Notes under the pieces: generated by a model
What the model saw: only the letters and a program-made list of their open reading frames with translations
The model's database searches: none
Told to the model about the DNA's origin: nothing
Program-made: the position numbers and the translations under genes
Shown here: in pieces, positions 1 to 7,062 of the stretch
How positions within the stretch are numbered: position 1 is the stretch's first letter
Layout: every line of letters starts with the position of its first letter
NCBI GenBank assembly: GCA_020024395.1
Contig: JAHHTV010000069.1
Span: 1-7,660 of the forward strand
Direction of reading: 5' to 3'
Source of the DNA: Anaerotignum sp.
GTDB taxonomy: Bacteria > Bacillota > Clostridia > Lachnospirales > Anaerotignaceae
Length of the DNA: 7,660 bases

Positions 1-382
1 ATGTAATATGTGGGCTTAATCCTTTTTTCTCTCTGCCAAAACCCTGTTTGCCCAAACTTTTTTCCAAATTGTTGAATAAACGGAACAAATCACTGCTTTT
101 TTCAACACCAGCCCACATCACACCTTCTCTGCCTCTTGGAAAAAAACCAATTCTGTCTAATGTCAAACAAAAAGTCTTTTGCAATCTTGCGGTTTCCACC
201 ATTGCCAGATGTAAATATTCTATATCATCTTCCATAATTTCTCCCAAAAAATGTAATGTGATATGAAAATTTTCTTTTGGTGTATAATTTCCTTTTTTAC
301 AAAGTGTTTGTGCTTGATTTTGTGCTTGTTCCAAACAGTCTTTCACATCTTCTTCTAATGTAATGGCAATAAATGCACGCAT
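1..382 (-). CDS. thpR: RNA 2',3'-cyclic phosphodiesterase (2H phosphoesterase), 3' end cut by window edge
   Basis: The 127 visible residues begin MRAFIAITLEEDVKDCLEQA. They carry both hallmark motifs of the 2H phosphoesterase / LigT family: H40-I-T42 followed by LHFLG, and S-P-H125-I-T127 at the window edge. The two histidines form the active site in this family. Members hydrolyse 2',3'-cyclic phosphate RNA ends to 2'-phosphates and in vitro can join RNA ends through 2'-5' bonds; they are cytosolic. Full-length members are roughly 180-190 residues, so about one third is missing beyond position 1; this is a truncation by the window, not a broken gene. The start is fixed by an AAAGGAGT Shine-Dalgarno at 398-391, 8 bases before the ATG. 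It lies directly downstream of tkt on the same strand, but a strong terminator hairpin separates them. Family assignment is secure; the physiological substrate is unknown. Confidence 0.93.
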   Translation of the reverse strand, partial: MRAFIAITLEEDVKDCLEQAQNQAQTLCKKGNYTPKENFHITLHFLGEIMEDDIEYLHLAMVETARLQKTFCLTLDRIGFFPRGREGVMWAGVEKSSDLFRLFNNLEKSLGKQGFGREKKGLSPHIT

Positions 383-398
383 ATATTGTCACTCCTTT

Positions 399-432
399 CA
401 AAAAAAGGAACAGAACATTTTGTTCTGTTCCT
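399..432 (-). terminator. Intrinsic terminator of the tal-tkt operon
   Basis: Read on the minus strand, AGGAACAGAACA, a 3-base AAA loop and TGTTCTGTTCCT form a perfect 12-bp stem (432-406), followed by an uninterrupted seven-T run (406-400, counting the last stem base). It begins 24 bases after the tkt stop codon. The T-run ends 1 base before the Shine-Dalgarno of thpR, so there is no room for a promoter between terminator and thpR. Confidence 0.9.
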
Positions 433-471
433 ATATGATTTATCATATCAAAAATATTATGCTTTCACCAA
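433..471 (-). promoter_or_regulatory. Candidate extended -10 promoter with overlapping palindrome, upstream of thpR
   Basis: On the minus strand a TGATATGAT extended -10 element (450-442) sits just past the tkt stop, with a weak -35-like TTGGTG at 471-466 (18-base spacer). The -10 is embedded in a perfect inverted repeat, ATATGAT-AA-ATCATAT (448-433). A transcript starting here would begin at about 435 and carry the terminator hairpin as its first structure. The palindrome is directly visible; its role as promoter or operator is inference. Confidence 0.35.
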
Positions 472-2436
472 AGCCATTGCTTTTTCTACAACGTTTTCCA
501 CAGTGAAACCAAAATCTTTGAACAACTCTTTTGCGGGTGCAGATGCGCCAAAACCTTGCATGGTAATCACATCGCCATCTAATCCGACAAATTGATGCCA
601 ACCGAAATCAACTGCTGCTTCCACAGCCAGTCTTGCACGCACATTTTTCGGCAATACACTTTCTTTGTATTCTGCGCTTTGTTCTGCGAACAATTCCCAG
701 CTTGGCATACTGATAACTCTTGCTTTGATACCTTTTTGTTGTAATGCATCATATGCTTTTACAATCAATTCCACTTCAGAACCACTTGCCATAAGCAAAA
801 TATCAGGTGTACCTTCGCAATCACGCAAAACATACGCACCTTTCAAAGCATCTTTACCAGTACCTTCAATCGCAGGCAAATTCTGTCTGGACAATATCAA
901 GCCTGTAGGTGTTGTTGTTTTTGTCAAAGCTGTATACCAACCTGCTGCAGTTTCTCTGGTATCACAAGGACGGAATACAATATAATTTGGCATACTTCTG
1001 AGCATTGCCAAATGTTCGATTGGTTGGTGTGTAGGGCCATCTTCCCCAACACCAATACTGTCATGTGTAAAAATACTAATCACAGGCAGACCCATCAAAC
1101 TTTGCATACGTAAGCCCGCTTTCATATAATCACTAAACACAAAGAAACCTGCGATATAAGGTCTTAAACCACCATGCACAGCAATACCATTTGCAATGGC
1201 TGTCATTGCAAATTCACGAATACCAAAATGCACATTAGAGCCTTCTGGTGTTTCTTTGCTATAATATGTTCTTTCTTTCATTACAGATTTATTGGAAGGT
1301 GCCAAGTCCGCAGAACCACCAAACAGATTTGGTACAACTTTTGCAACTTTTTGCAATACTTTTTCAGAAGTTGTACGTGTTGCAATATCGCCTTCATCTT
1401 TCCAGAAATCGGCATCATTGAGCAAATCCACAGACAATTCGGTACTATGCCAATTTGCATATTCTTTTGCCAATTCTGGATATTGTTTTTCATACTCTGC
1501 AAACATTGTATTCCAAGCAGCTTCTTTTTCCGCACACATTTTTGCCCAGTCTGCCATATGTGCTTTCACTTCTTCTGGCACAAAGAAATGTTCTGTGTAG
1601 TTCCAGCCCAAACTTTCTTTTGTCAATTTGATTTCATCATCACCCAAAGGTTCGCCATGTGCAGAGGATTTACCTTGTTTGTTGGGAGAACCAAAACCAA
1701 TTTCTGTACAAATTTGTATCAAAGAAGGCTTGTCTGACTGTTTTGCTGCTTGTATTGCTGCTGTGATTGCATCAATATCATTCCCATCTTTCACTTCTGA
1801 AACATCCCAGCCATATGCTGTAAAACGTTTCATAACATCTTCTGTAAATGCATCATCTGTGCTGCCTTCGATTGTAATTTTGTTTCTATCATATAATACA
1901 ATCAGTTTGGAAAGTCCCATAGTACCTGCCAAAGATGCTGCCTCTGATGCCACGCCTTCTTGCAAGCAACCATCGCCACACAAAGCATATGTGTAGTGGT
2001 CTACCACTTTATATTCTGATGTATTAAATTTGCCTGCCAAATGTGTTTCTGCCAAAGCCATACCCACAGCATTCGCAATCCCTTGTCCCAAAGGCCCTGT
2101 CGTTGTTTCTACGCCAACCGTATGTTTGTATTCAGGGTGACCAGGTGTCAAAGAATTTCTTTGTCTGAAATTTTGCAAATCTTCGATTGTCAAACCATAA
2201 CCGAATACATGCAGCAAAGAATATAATAATGCAGAACCATGCCCTGCTGATAAAACAAAACGGTCTCTATCGTCCCAGTTTGGATTTGCAGGATTTGCTT
2301 TCATTTCTTTTGCCCACAAAGCATAAGCCGCAGGTGCTGCCCCCAAAGGCAAGCCTGGGTGACCACTGTTTGCTTTTTGAATTGCTTCTGCGGACAGAAA
2401 ACGCAATGTATTTACCGTCATTTGGTCAATATTCAT
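457..2436 (-). CDS. tkt: Transketolase, full-length single chain
   Basis: 659 residues, the usual length of a bacterial single-chain transketolase; many clostridia instead carry it as two half-size subunits. It moves two-carbon ketol units between sugar phosphates (xylulose 5-phosphate with ribose 5-phosphate or erythrose 4-phosphate) in the cytosol, using thiamine diphosphate. Visible landmarks: H26 in [10 protein letters not shown]66 in SAGHGS, GHPE at 99-102, the thiamine-diphosphate/metal motif GDG at 154-156 with N185 about 30 residues on, H260 in SAHGEPLG, the catalytic-type glutamate E408 in FGIREFAM, and [15 protein letters not shown] at 458-472. N-terminal pyrophosphate, central pyrimidine and C-terminal domains are all present. 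A clear Shine-Dalgarno, CAGGAGG, precedes the ATG. It lies 51 bases downstream of transaldolase with no terminator between them, so the two are almost certainly co-transcribed, and it ends in a strong terminator. Confidence 0.97.
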   Translation of the reverse strand: MNIDQMTVNTLRFLSAEAIQKANSGHPGLPLGAAPAAYALWAKEMKANPANPNWDDRDRFVLSAGHGSALLYSLLHVFGYGLTIEDLQNFRQRNSLTPGHPEYKHTVGVETTTGPLGQGIANAVGMALAETHLAGKFNTSEYKVVDHYTYALCGDGCLQEGVASEAASLAGTMGLSKLIVLYDRNKITIEGSTDDAFTEDVMKRFTAYGWDVSEVKDGNDIDAITAAIQAAKQSDKPSLIQICTEIGFGSPNKQGKSSAHGEPLGDDEIKLTKESLGWNYTEHFFVPEEVKAHMADWAKMCAEKEAAWNTMFAEYEKQYPELAKEYANWHSTELSVDLLNDADFWKDEGDIATRTTSEKVLQKVAKVVPNLFGGSADLAPSNKSVMKERTYYSKETPEGSNVHFGIREFAMTAIANGIAVHGGLRPYIAGFFVFSDYMKAGLRMQSLMGLPVISIFTHDSIGVGEDGPTHQPIEHLAMLRSMPNYIVFRPCDTRETAAGWYTALTKTTTPTGLILSRQNLPAIEGTGKDALKGAYVLRDCEGTPDILLMASGSEVELIVKAYDALQQKGIKARVISMPSWELFAEQSAEYKESVLPKNVRARLAVEAAVDFGWHQFVGLDGDVITMQGFGASAPAKELFKDFGFTVENVVEKAMALVKA

Positions 2437-2487
2437 GTGTCAATGCCTCCTGTTGTTATTTTTTGTCATATGTCCAAAGAGAATTTT

Positions 2488-3135
2488 TTATTTTTTGGGT
2501 ACACTTTCCCAGTCTTTCAGGAAACGTTCGATACCAATATCTGTCAAAGGATGTTTTGCCATTTGTATCAACACATTGTAAGGAATTGTTGCAATATGGC
2601 AACCTGCTCTTGCTGCATCAATGACATGCAAAGGATTGCGGATACTTGCTGCAATGATTTCTGTTTCGATACCATGTATATCAAAAATATCCACAATTTC
2701 TTCAATCAGTGTCATACCCACTGCACCAATATCGTCCACTCTGCCCAAGAAAGGACTCACATAAGTTGCACCTGCTCTTGCAGCCATCAAAGCCTGTGTT
2801 GCAGAGAAAACCAATGTCACATTTGTTTTTACGCCTTCTGCGGACAAAATTTTTACTGCTTTCAAGCCTTCCAATGTCATAGGAATTTTGATTACGATAT
2901 TTTCATGGATTTTCACCAATTCTCTTGCTTCTTTTACCATGCCTTCATGTTCCAGACTAATAACTTCCGCACTGATTGGGCCATCTACAATGGTTGTAAT
3001 TTCTTTTACTACTTCCACAAAATCTCTGCCTTCTTTTGCAATCAAAGAGGGATTTGTGGTTACGCCGCAAATCACGCCTAAGTCGTTGGCTTCTCTGATG
3101 TGTGCTACATTAGCGGTGTCAATAAACATTTTCAT
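2488..3135 (-). CDS. tal: Transaldolase, small TalC / fructose-6-phosphate aldolase-like subfamily
   Basis: 215 residues, typical of the short TalC/FSA class rather than the ~315-residue classical enzyme. It transfers dihydroxyacetone units between sedoheptulose 7-phosphate and glyceraldehyde 3-phosphate, partnering the downstream transketolase in the non-oxidative pentose phosphate pathway. Visible residues: D6 in FIDTAN, N28 in GVTTNPS, Schiff-base lysine K83 in IVIKIPMT, the NVTLVFS strand at 105-111, and SPFLGRVDD at 127-135. Two positions separate true transaldolases from fructose-6-phosphate aldolase: this protein has E57 (AEVIS, where E. coli FSA has Gln) and F129 (where FSA has Tyr), both the transaldolase state. 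The start is set at 3135 (MKMFIDTAN) because AAAGGAG lies at 3153-3147. The longer open frame to 3240 would begin inside the promoter and adds residues with no family resemblance. Confidence 0.93.
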   Translation of the reverse strand: MKMFIDTANVAHIREANDLGVICGVTTNPSLIAKEGRDFVEVVKEITTIVDGPISAEVISLEHEGMVKEARELVKIHENIVIKIPMTLEGLKAVKILSAEGVKTNVTLVFSATQALMAARAGATYVSPFLGRVDDIGAVGMTLIEEIVDIFDIHGIETEIIAASIRNPLHVIDAARAGCHIATIPYNVLIQMAKHPLTDIGIERFLKDWESVPKK

Positions 3136-3146
3136 GATATTAAATT

Positions 3147-3153
3147 CTCCTTT
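3147..3153 (-). promoter_or_regulatory. Ribosome binding site deciding the transaldolase start
   Basis: AAAGGAG on the minus strand, 11 bases before the ATG at 3135. It supports that ATG over the upstream in-frame start at 3240, which lies within the promoter -35 region. Confidence 0.8.
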
Positions 3154-3183
3154 TTCTACTATATGTTTTAACCGTTTTCTATT

Positions 3184-3202
3184 TGATGTTTTTGATACAT
3201 CA
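3184..3202 (-). promoter_or_regulatory. Small hairpin in the tal-tkt 5' leader
   Basis: TGATGT-ATCAAAA-ACATCA on the minus strand gives a 6-bp stem with a 7-base loop, just downstream of the predicted transcription start. No T-run follows, so it is not a terminator. It may stabilise the mRNA 5' end or form part of an operator; chance occurrence is possible in such AT-rich sequence. Confidence 0.3.
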
Positions 3203-3223
3203 TGCAGTTTTATTTTACTGCAT
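3202..3223 (-). promoter_or_regulatory. Palindrome overlapping the tal-tkt -10 box (operator candidate)
   Basis: ATGCAGT-AAAATAAA-ACTGCAT on the minus strand is a perfect 7-bp inverted repeat with an 8-base AT-only centre. Its left arm and spacer contain the -10 hexamer (3217-3212) and its right arm lies over the expected transcription start near 3205. This is a typical position for a repressor site. No regulator is identified. Confidence 0.4.
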
Positions 3224-3240
3224 ACCCCAAACAAAAGCAA
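3212..3240 (-). promoter_or_regulatory. Promoter of the tal-tkt operon
   Basis: Minus strand: -35 TTGCTT (3240-3235), 17-base spacer, -10 TAAAAT (3217-3212), a sigma-A type match. The start would fall near 3205, giving a leader of about 70 bases before transaldolase. The -35 lies in the U-rich tail of the thrC terminator, so terminator and promoter are packed back to back. Confidence 0.6.
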
Positions 3241-3241
3241 C

Positions 3242-3289
3242 GGCTTTTCCCATACTTTTTTGATTTTGTCAAAATGTATAGGAAAAGCC
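3242..3289 (-). terminator. Hairpin terminator downstream of thrC, possibly bidirectional
   Basis: On the minus strand GGCTTTTCC-T-ATAC (3289-3276) pairs with GTAT-G-GGAAAAGCC (3255-3242), a 14-bp stem including one G-U pair. The interior carries a smaller ATTTT-GAC-AAAAT hairpin and a CAAAAAA bulge. The minus-strand tail GTTGCTTTTGTTT is only moderately T-rich. On the plus strand the same stem is followed by TATTTTTTT, a better terminator tail, although no gene is transcribed toward it from that side. Confidence 0.55.
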
Positions 3290-3314
3290 TATTTTTTTGA
3301 AACTGTTTTTATTT

Positions 3315-4781
3315 TTACTGTAAATGTTCTTTTACAAACGCTTTGATATTTTCTTTTTTGCAAACCGTTTTGTGTAATACAGTTTTGTTAGAAAGTCCCT
3401 CCACAACTTTTGGAATTTTCACGCCACTGACACGTTCCAACGCTTTCATCAAATCGAAAGCATCTTGCTCTGCACAACTGCTGTCCAATGCAGTCATAAC
3501 ATCTTTTGCAAATTTATAAGGGCTTGCCGTAGACACAATCACCATAGGTGTATGTGATTTTGTTTCTTTTTGATATTTTTGATATGCGGCATATGCCACA
3601 GCCGTATGGGTATCCATCACATACCCTGTTTTTCGATATACTGCACAAATGGCATCAAATGTTTCTTCTTGTGTTGCAAATTCCCCTACAATCCGCTTTT
3701 CTGTAATTTCCATATTATATTTTCCATTTTCTTGCAAATCTTGCATTTCCTGTTTTGTGACTGCTTGTCCTGCCATATGACAAATCAAACGTTCCAAATT
3801 ACTAGAAATCAAAATATCCATAGAAGGCGAAACCGTCACATGAAACGCCCTATTTTTATCATAAACACCTGTACGGAAAAAGTCATACAACACTTTGTTG
3901 TCATTAGACGCACAAACCAAATTTCCCACAGGCAATCCCATCTGTGCCGCATACCAGCCTGCCAATATATCTCCAAAATTACCTGTTGGCACTGTAAAAT
4001 CCAATGCCTCACCCCAAGAGATACCTCCTTGTTTGACTGCCTGTATGTATGCCCAATAATAATATACAATCTGTGGCACCAATCTACCAATATTGATAGA
4101 ATTTGCAGATGAGAAACAGTATCCTTTTTCTTCCAATTCTTGTGCCAATTCTTTATCTGTAAATATGCTCTTTACGGCACTTTGTGCATCATCAAAATTG
4201 CCTTCTATCCCTGCCACAAATACATTTTTTCCTTGTTGTGTTGTCATTTGCAATTTTTGCACAGGGCTGACGCCATTTTCTGGAAAAAACACCATAATAT
4301 CAATGCCCTCTACATCTGCAAAACCTTCTAAAGCGGCTTTTCCTGTATCGCCAGAAGTTGCTGTCAATATGACAATTTTTTGTTTTAAGCCTTGTTTTTT
4401 TGCGGCTGTTTTCATCAAATATGGCAATATTGACAACGCCATATCCTTAAATGCCAATGTTTTGCCGTGGAACAATTCCAAATACCACACATCTCCTTTT
4501 TTCACCAAAGGGACAATTTCTTTTGTATCAAATTTTGTATTATATGCACCTGCAATACAGTCACGCAATTCTTCTTCTGTAAAATCCAAATACAATTTCA
4601 AAACTTGATATGCCAGTTCTTGATAATCCATATCCAGCAATGCTTCTGGTGTACAATCCATTTTTGGTATTTCTTTTGGTATATACAAGCCACCATCTGG
4701 GCAAATTCCTCGCAATATTGCCTCTGATGCTGTTGCTGTCAAATCGCTGTTTCTTGTACCAATATACATACTTACCGCCAT
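3315..4781 (-). CDS. thrC: Threonine synthase
   Basis: A pyridoxal-phosphate enzyme that converts O-phospho-L-homoserine to L-threonine and phosphate, the last step of threonine synthesis. Counting from the start chosen here (488 residues), the N-terminus MAVSMYIGTRNSDL resembles the usual short leader before the conserved STR-like motif. LELFHGKTLAFKDMAL holds the cofactor lysine at K112. TATSGDTGKAA (140-150), SANSINIGRL (225-234) and PTGNFGD (265-271) are cofactor and substrate loops. TASPYKFA near the C-terminus matches the E. coli-type enzyme. Start choice is uncertain: the longest frame begins at 4799 with no Shine-Dalgarno only about 16 bases from the predicted transcription start; 4781 has AAAGGG/GGGAG upstream; 4769 (MYIGTRN) has a weak GGCGG. 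It stands apart from hom/thrB genes here and has its own promoter and terminator. Confidence 0.95.
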   Translation of the reverse strand: MAVSMYIGTRNSDLTATASEAILRGICPDGGLYIPKEIPKMDCTPEALLDMDYQELAYQVLKLYLDFTEEELRDCIAGAYNTKFDTKEIVPLVKKGDVWYLELFHGKTLAFKDMALSILPYLMKTAAKKQGLKQKIVILTATSGDTGKAALEGFADVEGIDIMVFFPENGVSPVQKLQMTTQQGKNVFVAGIEGNFDDAQSAVKSIFTDKELAQELEEKGYCFSSANSINIGRLVPQIVYYYWAYIQAVKQGGISWGEALDFTVPTGNFGDILAGWYAAQMGLPVGNLVCASNDNKVLYDFFRTGVYDKNRAFHVTVSPSMDILISSNLERLICHMAGQAVTKQEMQDLQENGKYNMEITEKRIVGEFATQEETFDAICAVYRKTGYVMDTHTAVAYAAYQKYQKETKSHTPMVIVSTASPYKFAKDVMTALDSSCAEQDAFDLMKALERVSGVKIPKVVEGLSNKTVLHKTVCKKENIKAFVKEHLQ

Positions 4782-4822
4782 AACTCCCACCCTTTCCATT
4801 TTTTGAAAAACCAGATATTTCT

Positions 4823-4850
4823 ATTGTACGGTGTTTTTTATTTTTGTCAA
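4823..4850 (-). promoter_or_regulatory. Strong sigma-A promoter of thrC
   Basis: Minus strand: perfect -35 TTGACA (4850-4845), 16-base A-rich spacer, -10 TACAAT (4828-4823). Transcription should start near 4816. That makes a coding start at 4799 unlikely, because the leader would be too short to carry a ribosome site. Confidence 0.75.
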
Positions 4851-4877
4851 CATATATCGCACATTTGTTTTTATTTC

Positions 4878-4896
4878 ATGGACATTTTATGCCCAT
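4878..4896 (-). other. Hairpin spanning the rsmF stop codon, no T-run
   Basis: Minus strand ATGGGCAT-AAA-ATGTCCAT forms an 8-bp stem with one G-T pair. The last coding bases, and the first base of the TAA stop, lie in the left arm, and the rest of the stop lies in the loop. The sequence that follows is A-rich, not T-rich, so it does not qualify as an intrinsic terminator. rsmF transcripts may therefore run on into thrC. Confidence 0.35.
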
Positions 4897-6227
4897 TTCC
4901 AACCAACTGTATATTTGTTTTTTAATCTGCCTTTTTGTACTTTTCCCCAACCCAATGGGTAACCATCTACACAAACCAATGTCCAGCCATCTTTTGCTTC
5001 TGGTGTTTCCAATGTTTCACCTTTCAAATATCGCACAACTCTTTCATCTTGCAAATCCAAATCCAGTGTCTGTTTGACATCTGTTTTGTTTAATCCCATT
5101 GCAAATGCCTGTGATGGTTCAAAACGTCCTTTCTTCAGCGTCCCTAATTGCCAACCACTTCGCAACACACGCAACCCTTTTGTATCTGGAGATTGTTCTG
5201 GCAATAAACAAAGCATATCGCCATATATTTGATAAATCCCCTCCAAAGGTTTTGTCAGATATTCTTTTGCAAATGTCAAAAAATCTGTATATTGTTTTTC
5301 TGCAATACCCTTTTCCTTTGATATGGTGTGTTTTTGTGTTTCGCCTGTTTTTTGGAGCAATGCCACAAAATGCCCCTCTCCGTTCAAATGGTGTGGATAT
5401 AGCCTTGCGCAATGTTCATACGGCGGCAAACCAGAAACAAAACCATTTTCTTTTGGTATGGGTAATAATGAAAATTCTGTATGCCGTTCCAAAAAAGCAC
5501 CAATGCTATCTTCATTTTCTGCTTTTGCAAATGTACAGGTAGAATATAACAACATACCACCCGTTTTGAGCATACCTGCACAATGTTCTAATATATCTGC
5601 TTGCTGCTTTTTGCAAAAATCAATCAATTCTGTGTTCCAGCTTTTCACCATATCTGGCTCTTTGCGAAACATACCCTCTCCAGAACAAGGGGCATCTATC
5701 AATATTTTGTCAAAATACCCTGTAAAACGTTCTGCCAATTTTGCAGGTGGTTCACTCATCACAAAACAATTCCGAATACCGCTTAATTCCACATTTTTGA
5801 GCAATGCTTTTGCACGTCCTGCACTGATGTCATTTGCAAACAATATACCTGTATTGTCCAGTTTTGCCGCAAGCTGTGTTGTTTTGCCTCCTGGTGCCGC
5901 ACAAATATCTAGCACCCTATCCCCTTTTTCCACAGGCAACACAGCCGCAGGTGTCATAGCACTGGGTTCTTGCAAATAATATAGTCCTGCATGATAATAT
6001 GGGTGTTTTGCAGGGCGTTCTTTTTCGTTGTAATAATATCCCGTTTCACACCATGGCACACGTTCCAAAGAAAATATATGTTTCTCTATCAAATCTTGTG
6101 TTTGTATCTTTAATGTGTTTACACGCAAGCCATACAATCTTTCTTGTGCAAACGATTGTATATATGCGTCATATTCTTCTTGCAACAACATTTTCATTTT
6201 TTCTATGTATTGTATTGGTAAATCCAT
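4887..6227 (-). CDS. rsmF: RsmF/NOP-family rRNA (cytosine-5) methyltransferase
   Basis: 446 residues; a class I S-adenosylmethionine-dependent RNA m5C methyltransferase of the NOL1/NOP2/sun family. N-terminal region with LYGLRVNT at 31-38, then the NOP signature LQEPSAMTPAAVLP (85-98). The SAM-binding loop is VLDICAAPGGKTTQLA (105-120), the acidic SAM ribose contact is D133 in FANDIS, motif IV is IDAPCSGEGMFRKEPD with C181, and motif VI is LYSTCTF with C231. The two cysteines are the catalytic and release cysteines of the family. The C-terminal part (about 360-446), with GLRVLRSGWQLG and GWTLVCVDGYPLGWGK, matches the RsmF-type PUA-like tail. E. coli RsmF methylates C1407 of 16S rRNA; the exact target here could differ, as RsmF-like Firmicutes proteins can be multi-site, so the symbol is by similarity. 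GGGAG lies 7 bases before the ATG. Confidence 0.9.
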   Translation of the reverse strand: MDLPIQYIEKMKMLLQEEYDAYIQSFAQERLYGLRVNTLKIQTQDLIEKHIFSLERVPWCETGYYYNEKERPAKHPYYHAGLYYLQEPSAMTPAAVLPVEKGDRVLDICAAPGGKTTQLAAKLDNTGILFANDISAGRAKALLKNVELSGIRNCFVMSEPPAKLAERFTGYFDKILIDAPCSGEGMFRKEPDMVKSWNTELIDFCKKQQADILEHCAGMLKTGGMLLYSTCTFAKAENEDSIGAFLERHTEFSLLPIPKENGFVSGLPPYEHCARLYPHHLNGEGHFVALLQKTGETQKHTISKEKGIAEKQYTDFLTFAKEYLTKPLEGIYQIYGDMLCLLPEQSPDTKGLRVLRSGWQLGTLKKGRFEPSQAFAMGLNKTDVKQTLDLDLQDERVVRYLKGETLETPEAKDGWTLVCVDGYPLGWGKVQKGRLKNKYTVGWKWA

Positions 6228-6274
6228 CTGTATTCTCCCTTATCTGATTGCTTTTATGACGTTATTTTTGTATC

Positions 6275-6303
6275 ATAATACCTAAAAATTACAATCCTTG
6301 CAA
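6275..6303 (-). promoter_or_regulatory. Promoter of rsmF
   Basis: Minus strand: -35 TTGCAA (6303-6298), 17-base spacer, -10 TATTAT (6280-6275). The expected start near 6268 leaves about a 40-base leader before the ATG at 6227. It is divergent from the flavin reductase promoter candidates about 30 bases away. Confidence 0.6.
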
Positions 6304-6331
6304 TAAATTGAACAAAAAAACGCCCTATATT

Positions 6332-6375
6332 TTTACATTTTTTATCTTTACAAATATATACCTTTTGTATATCAT
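6332..6375 (+). promoter_or_regulatory. Two overlapping promoter candidates for the flavin reductase operon, with inverted repeat
   Basis: Candidate A: TTTACA (6332-6337), 17-base spacer, TATATA (6355-6360). Candidate B: TTTACA (6347-6352), 17-base spacer, TATCAT (6370-6375). An inverted repeat ATATAC-N5-GTATAT (6356-6372) overlaps both -10 boxes and could be an operator, but the region is AT-rich enough for such repeats to arise by chance. Which promoter is used cannot be decided from sequence. Confidence 0.5.
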
Positions 6376-6398
6376 AAATAGCGTTAAATTACGTTTTC

Positions 6399-6408
6399 AA
6401 AGGGGGTG
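6399..6408 (+). promoter_or_regulatory. Ribosome binding site deciding the flavin reductase start
   Basis: AAAGGGGGTG lies about 6-8 bases before the ATG at 6415. The in-frame GTG at 6406 falls inside this purine tract and has no ribosome site of its own, so the ATG is the start. Confidence 0.8.
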
Positions 6409-6414
6409 TGTCTT

Positions 6415-7041
6415 ATGAAAAAACAAATCTGGAAACCAGGAACTGTATTATATCCTGTGCCTGCTGTCATGGTTTCTTGCGGTACAATGGAGCAAAACAA
6501 CATCATTACCATTGCATGGACGGGAACTGTCAACACCAATCCACCCATGACTTACATTTCTGTCAGACCAGAACGCCATTCTTATGATATGATAAAAAAT
6601 AGTGGGGAATTTGTCATCAATCTGGTTACAAAAGATTTGACATTTGCTTGTGATTATTGTGGTGTCAAAAGCGGAAAAGATGTCAACAAATTTCAAGAAA
6701 TGGGCTTAACACCACAAAAAGGCGAACAAGTCTCCACGCCAATTATTGCCGAAAGCCCTGTTAGCTTAGAATGTAAAGTCAAACAAATCATTCCACTTGG
6801 CAGCCATCATATGTTTTTGGCAGAGGTGGTTTCCGTAAGCGTTAGCGAAACGTATTTTGATGAAACAGGAAAATTCCATTTCAACAAAAGTGAACCCATT
6901 TGTTATTCTCATGGTGGCTATTTCACATTGGGCAAACAAATCGGCTCTTTTGGATATTCTGTTCGCAAAAAAGAAATCAAACAAACACAACCCTATAAAA
7001 AACAAAAAAAGAAACCAAAATTTCAGAAAAAAAAGTCATAG
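6415..7041 (+). CDS. Flavin reductase-like FMN-binding protein (split barrel) with lysine-rich tail
   Basis: 208 residues. It resembles the flavin reductase / flavoredoxin family, FMN-binding split-barrel proteins of the cytosol that reduce flavin or pass electrons; the electron partner here is unknown. Family-typical stretches: PVPAVMVSCGT (14-24), NIITIAWTGTVNTNPPM (29-45), the RPERHSYDMI helix (51-60), SGEFVINL (63-70), and FACDYCGVKSGKDVNKF (77-93). GGYFTLGKQIGSFGYSVRK (167-185) closes the domain. Residues 184-208 form an unusual tail with 13 Lys/Arg and a single acidic residue, rich in KK and PK pairs and probably disordered. It could bind nucleic acid or an acidic partner; that is inference. 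The adjacent downstream gene, 21 bases away in the same direction, encodes a strongly acidic protein. No catalytic residue can be assigned with confidence. Confidence 0.88.
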   Translation: MKKQIWKPGTVLYPVPAVMVSCGTMEQNNIITIAWTGTVNTNPPMTYISVRPERHSYDMIKNSGEFVINLVTKDLTFACDYCGVKSGKDVNKFQEMGLTPQKGEQVSTPIIAESPVSLECKVKQIIPLGSHHMFLAEVVSVSVSETYFDETGKFHFNKSEPICYSHGGYFTLGKQIGSFGYSVRKKEIKQTQPYKKQKKKPKFQKKKS

Positions 7042-7062
7042 CATAAGAGGAGGATTTAATTT

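Noticed and set aside
1174..1737. 187-residue plus-strand open frame inside tkt
   Set aside because: Fully antisense to the conserved transketolase frame; Cys/Phe/His-rich shadow composition and no ribosome site of note.
2359..3081. 240-residue plus-strand open frame, rich in Cys, His and Phe, opposite tal and tkt
   Set aside because: It is antisense to two well-supported genes, spans their boundary, has no family resemblance, and its odd composition is what a shadow of A-rich codons gives.
3136..3240. 35-residue N-terminal extension of transaldolase
   Set aside because: The extension overlaps the predicted promoter and leader and lacks family resemblance; the ATG at 3135 has a good ribosome site and matches the family N-terminus.
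3242..3272. TTGACA at 3272-3267 on the minus strand as the tal -35 box
   Set aside because: No acceptable -10 lies 16-18 bases downstream (the sequence there is GAAAAG), and the hexamer sits in the loop of the thrC terminator.
6406..6414. GTG start for the flavin reductase three codons upstream
   Set aside because: It lies inside the Shine-Dalgarno tract of the ATG at 6415 and has no ribosome site itself.
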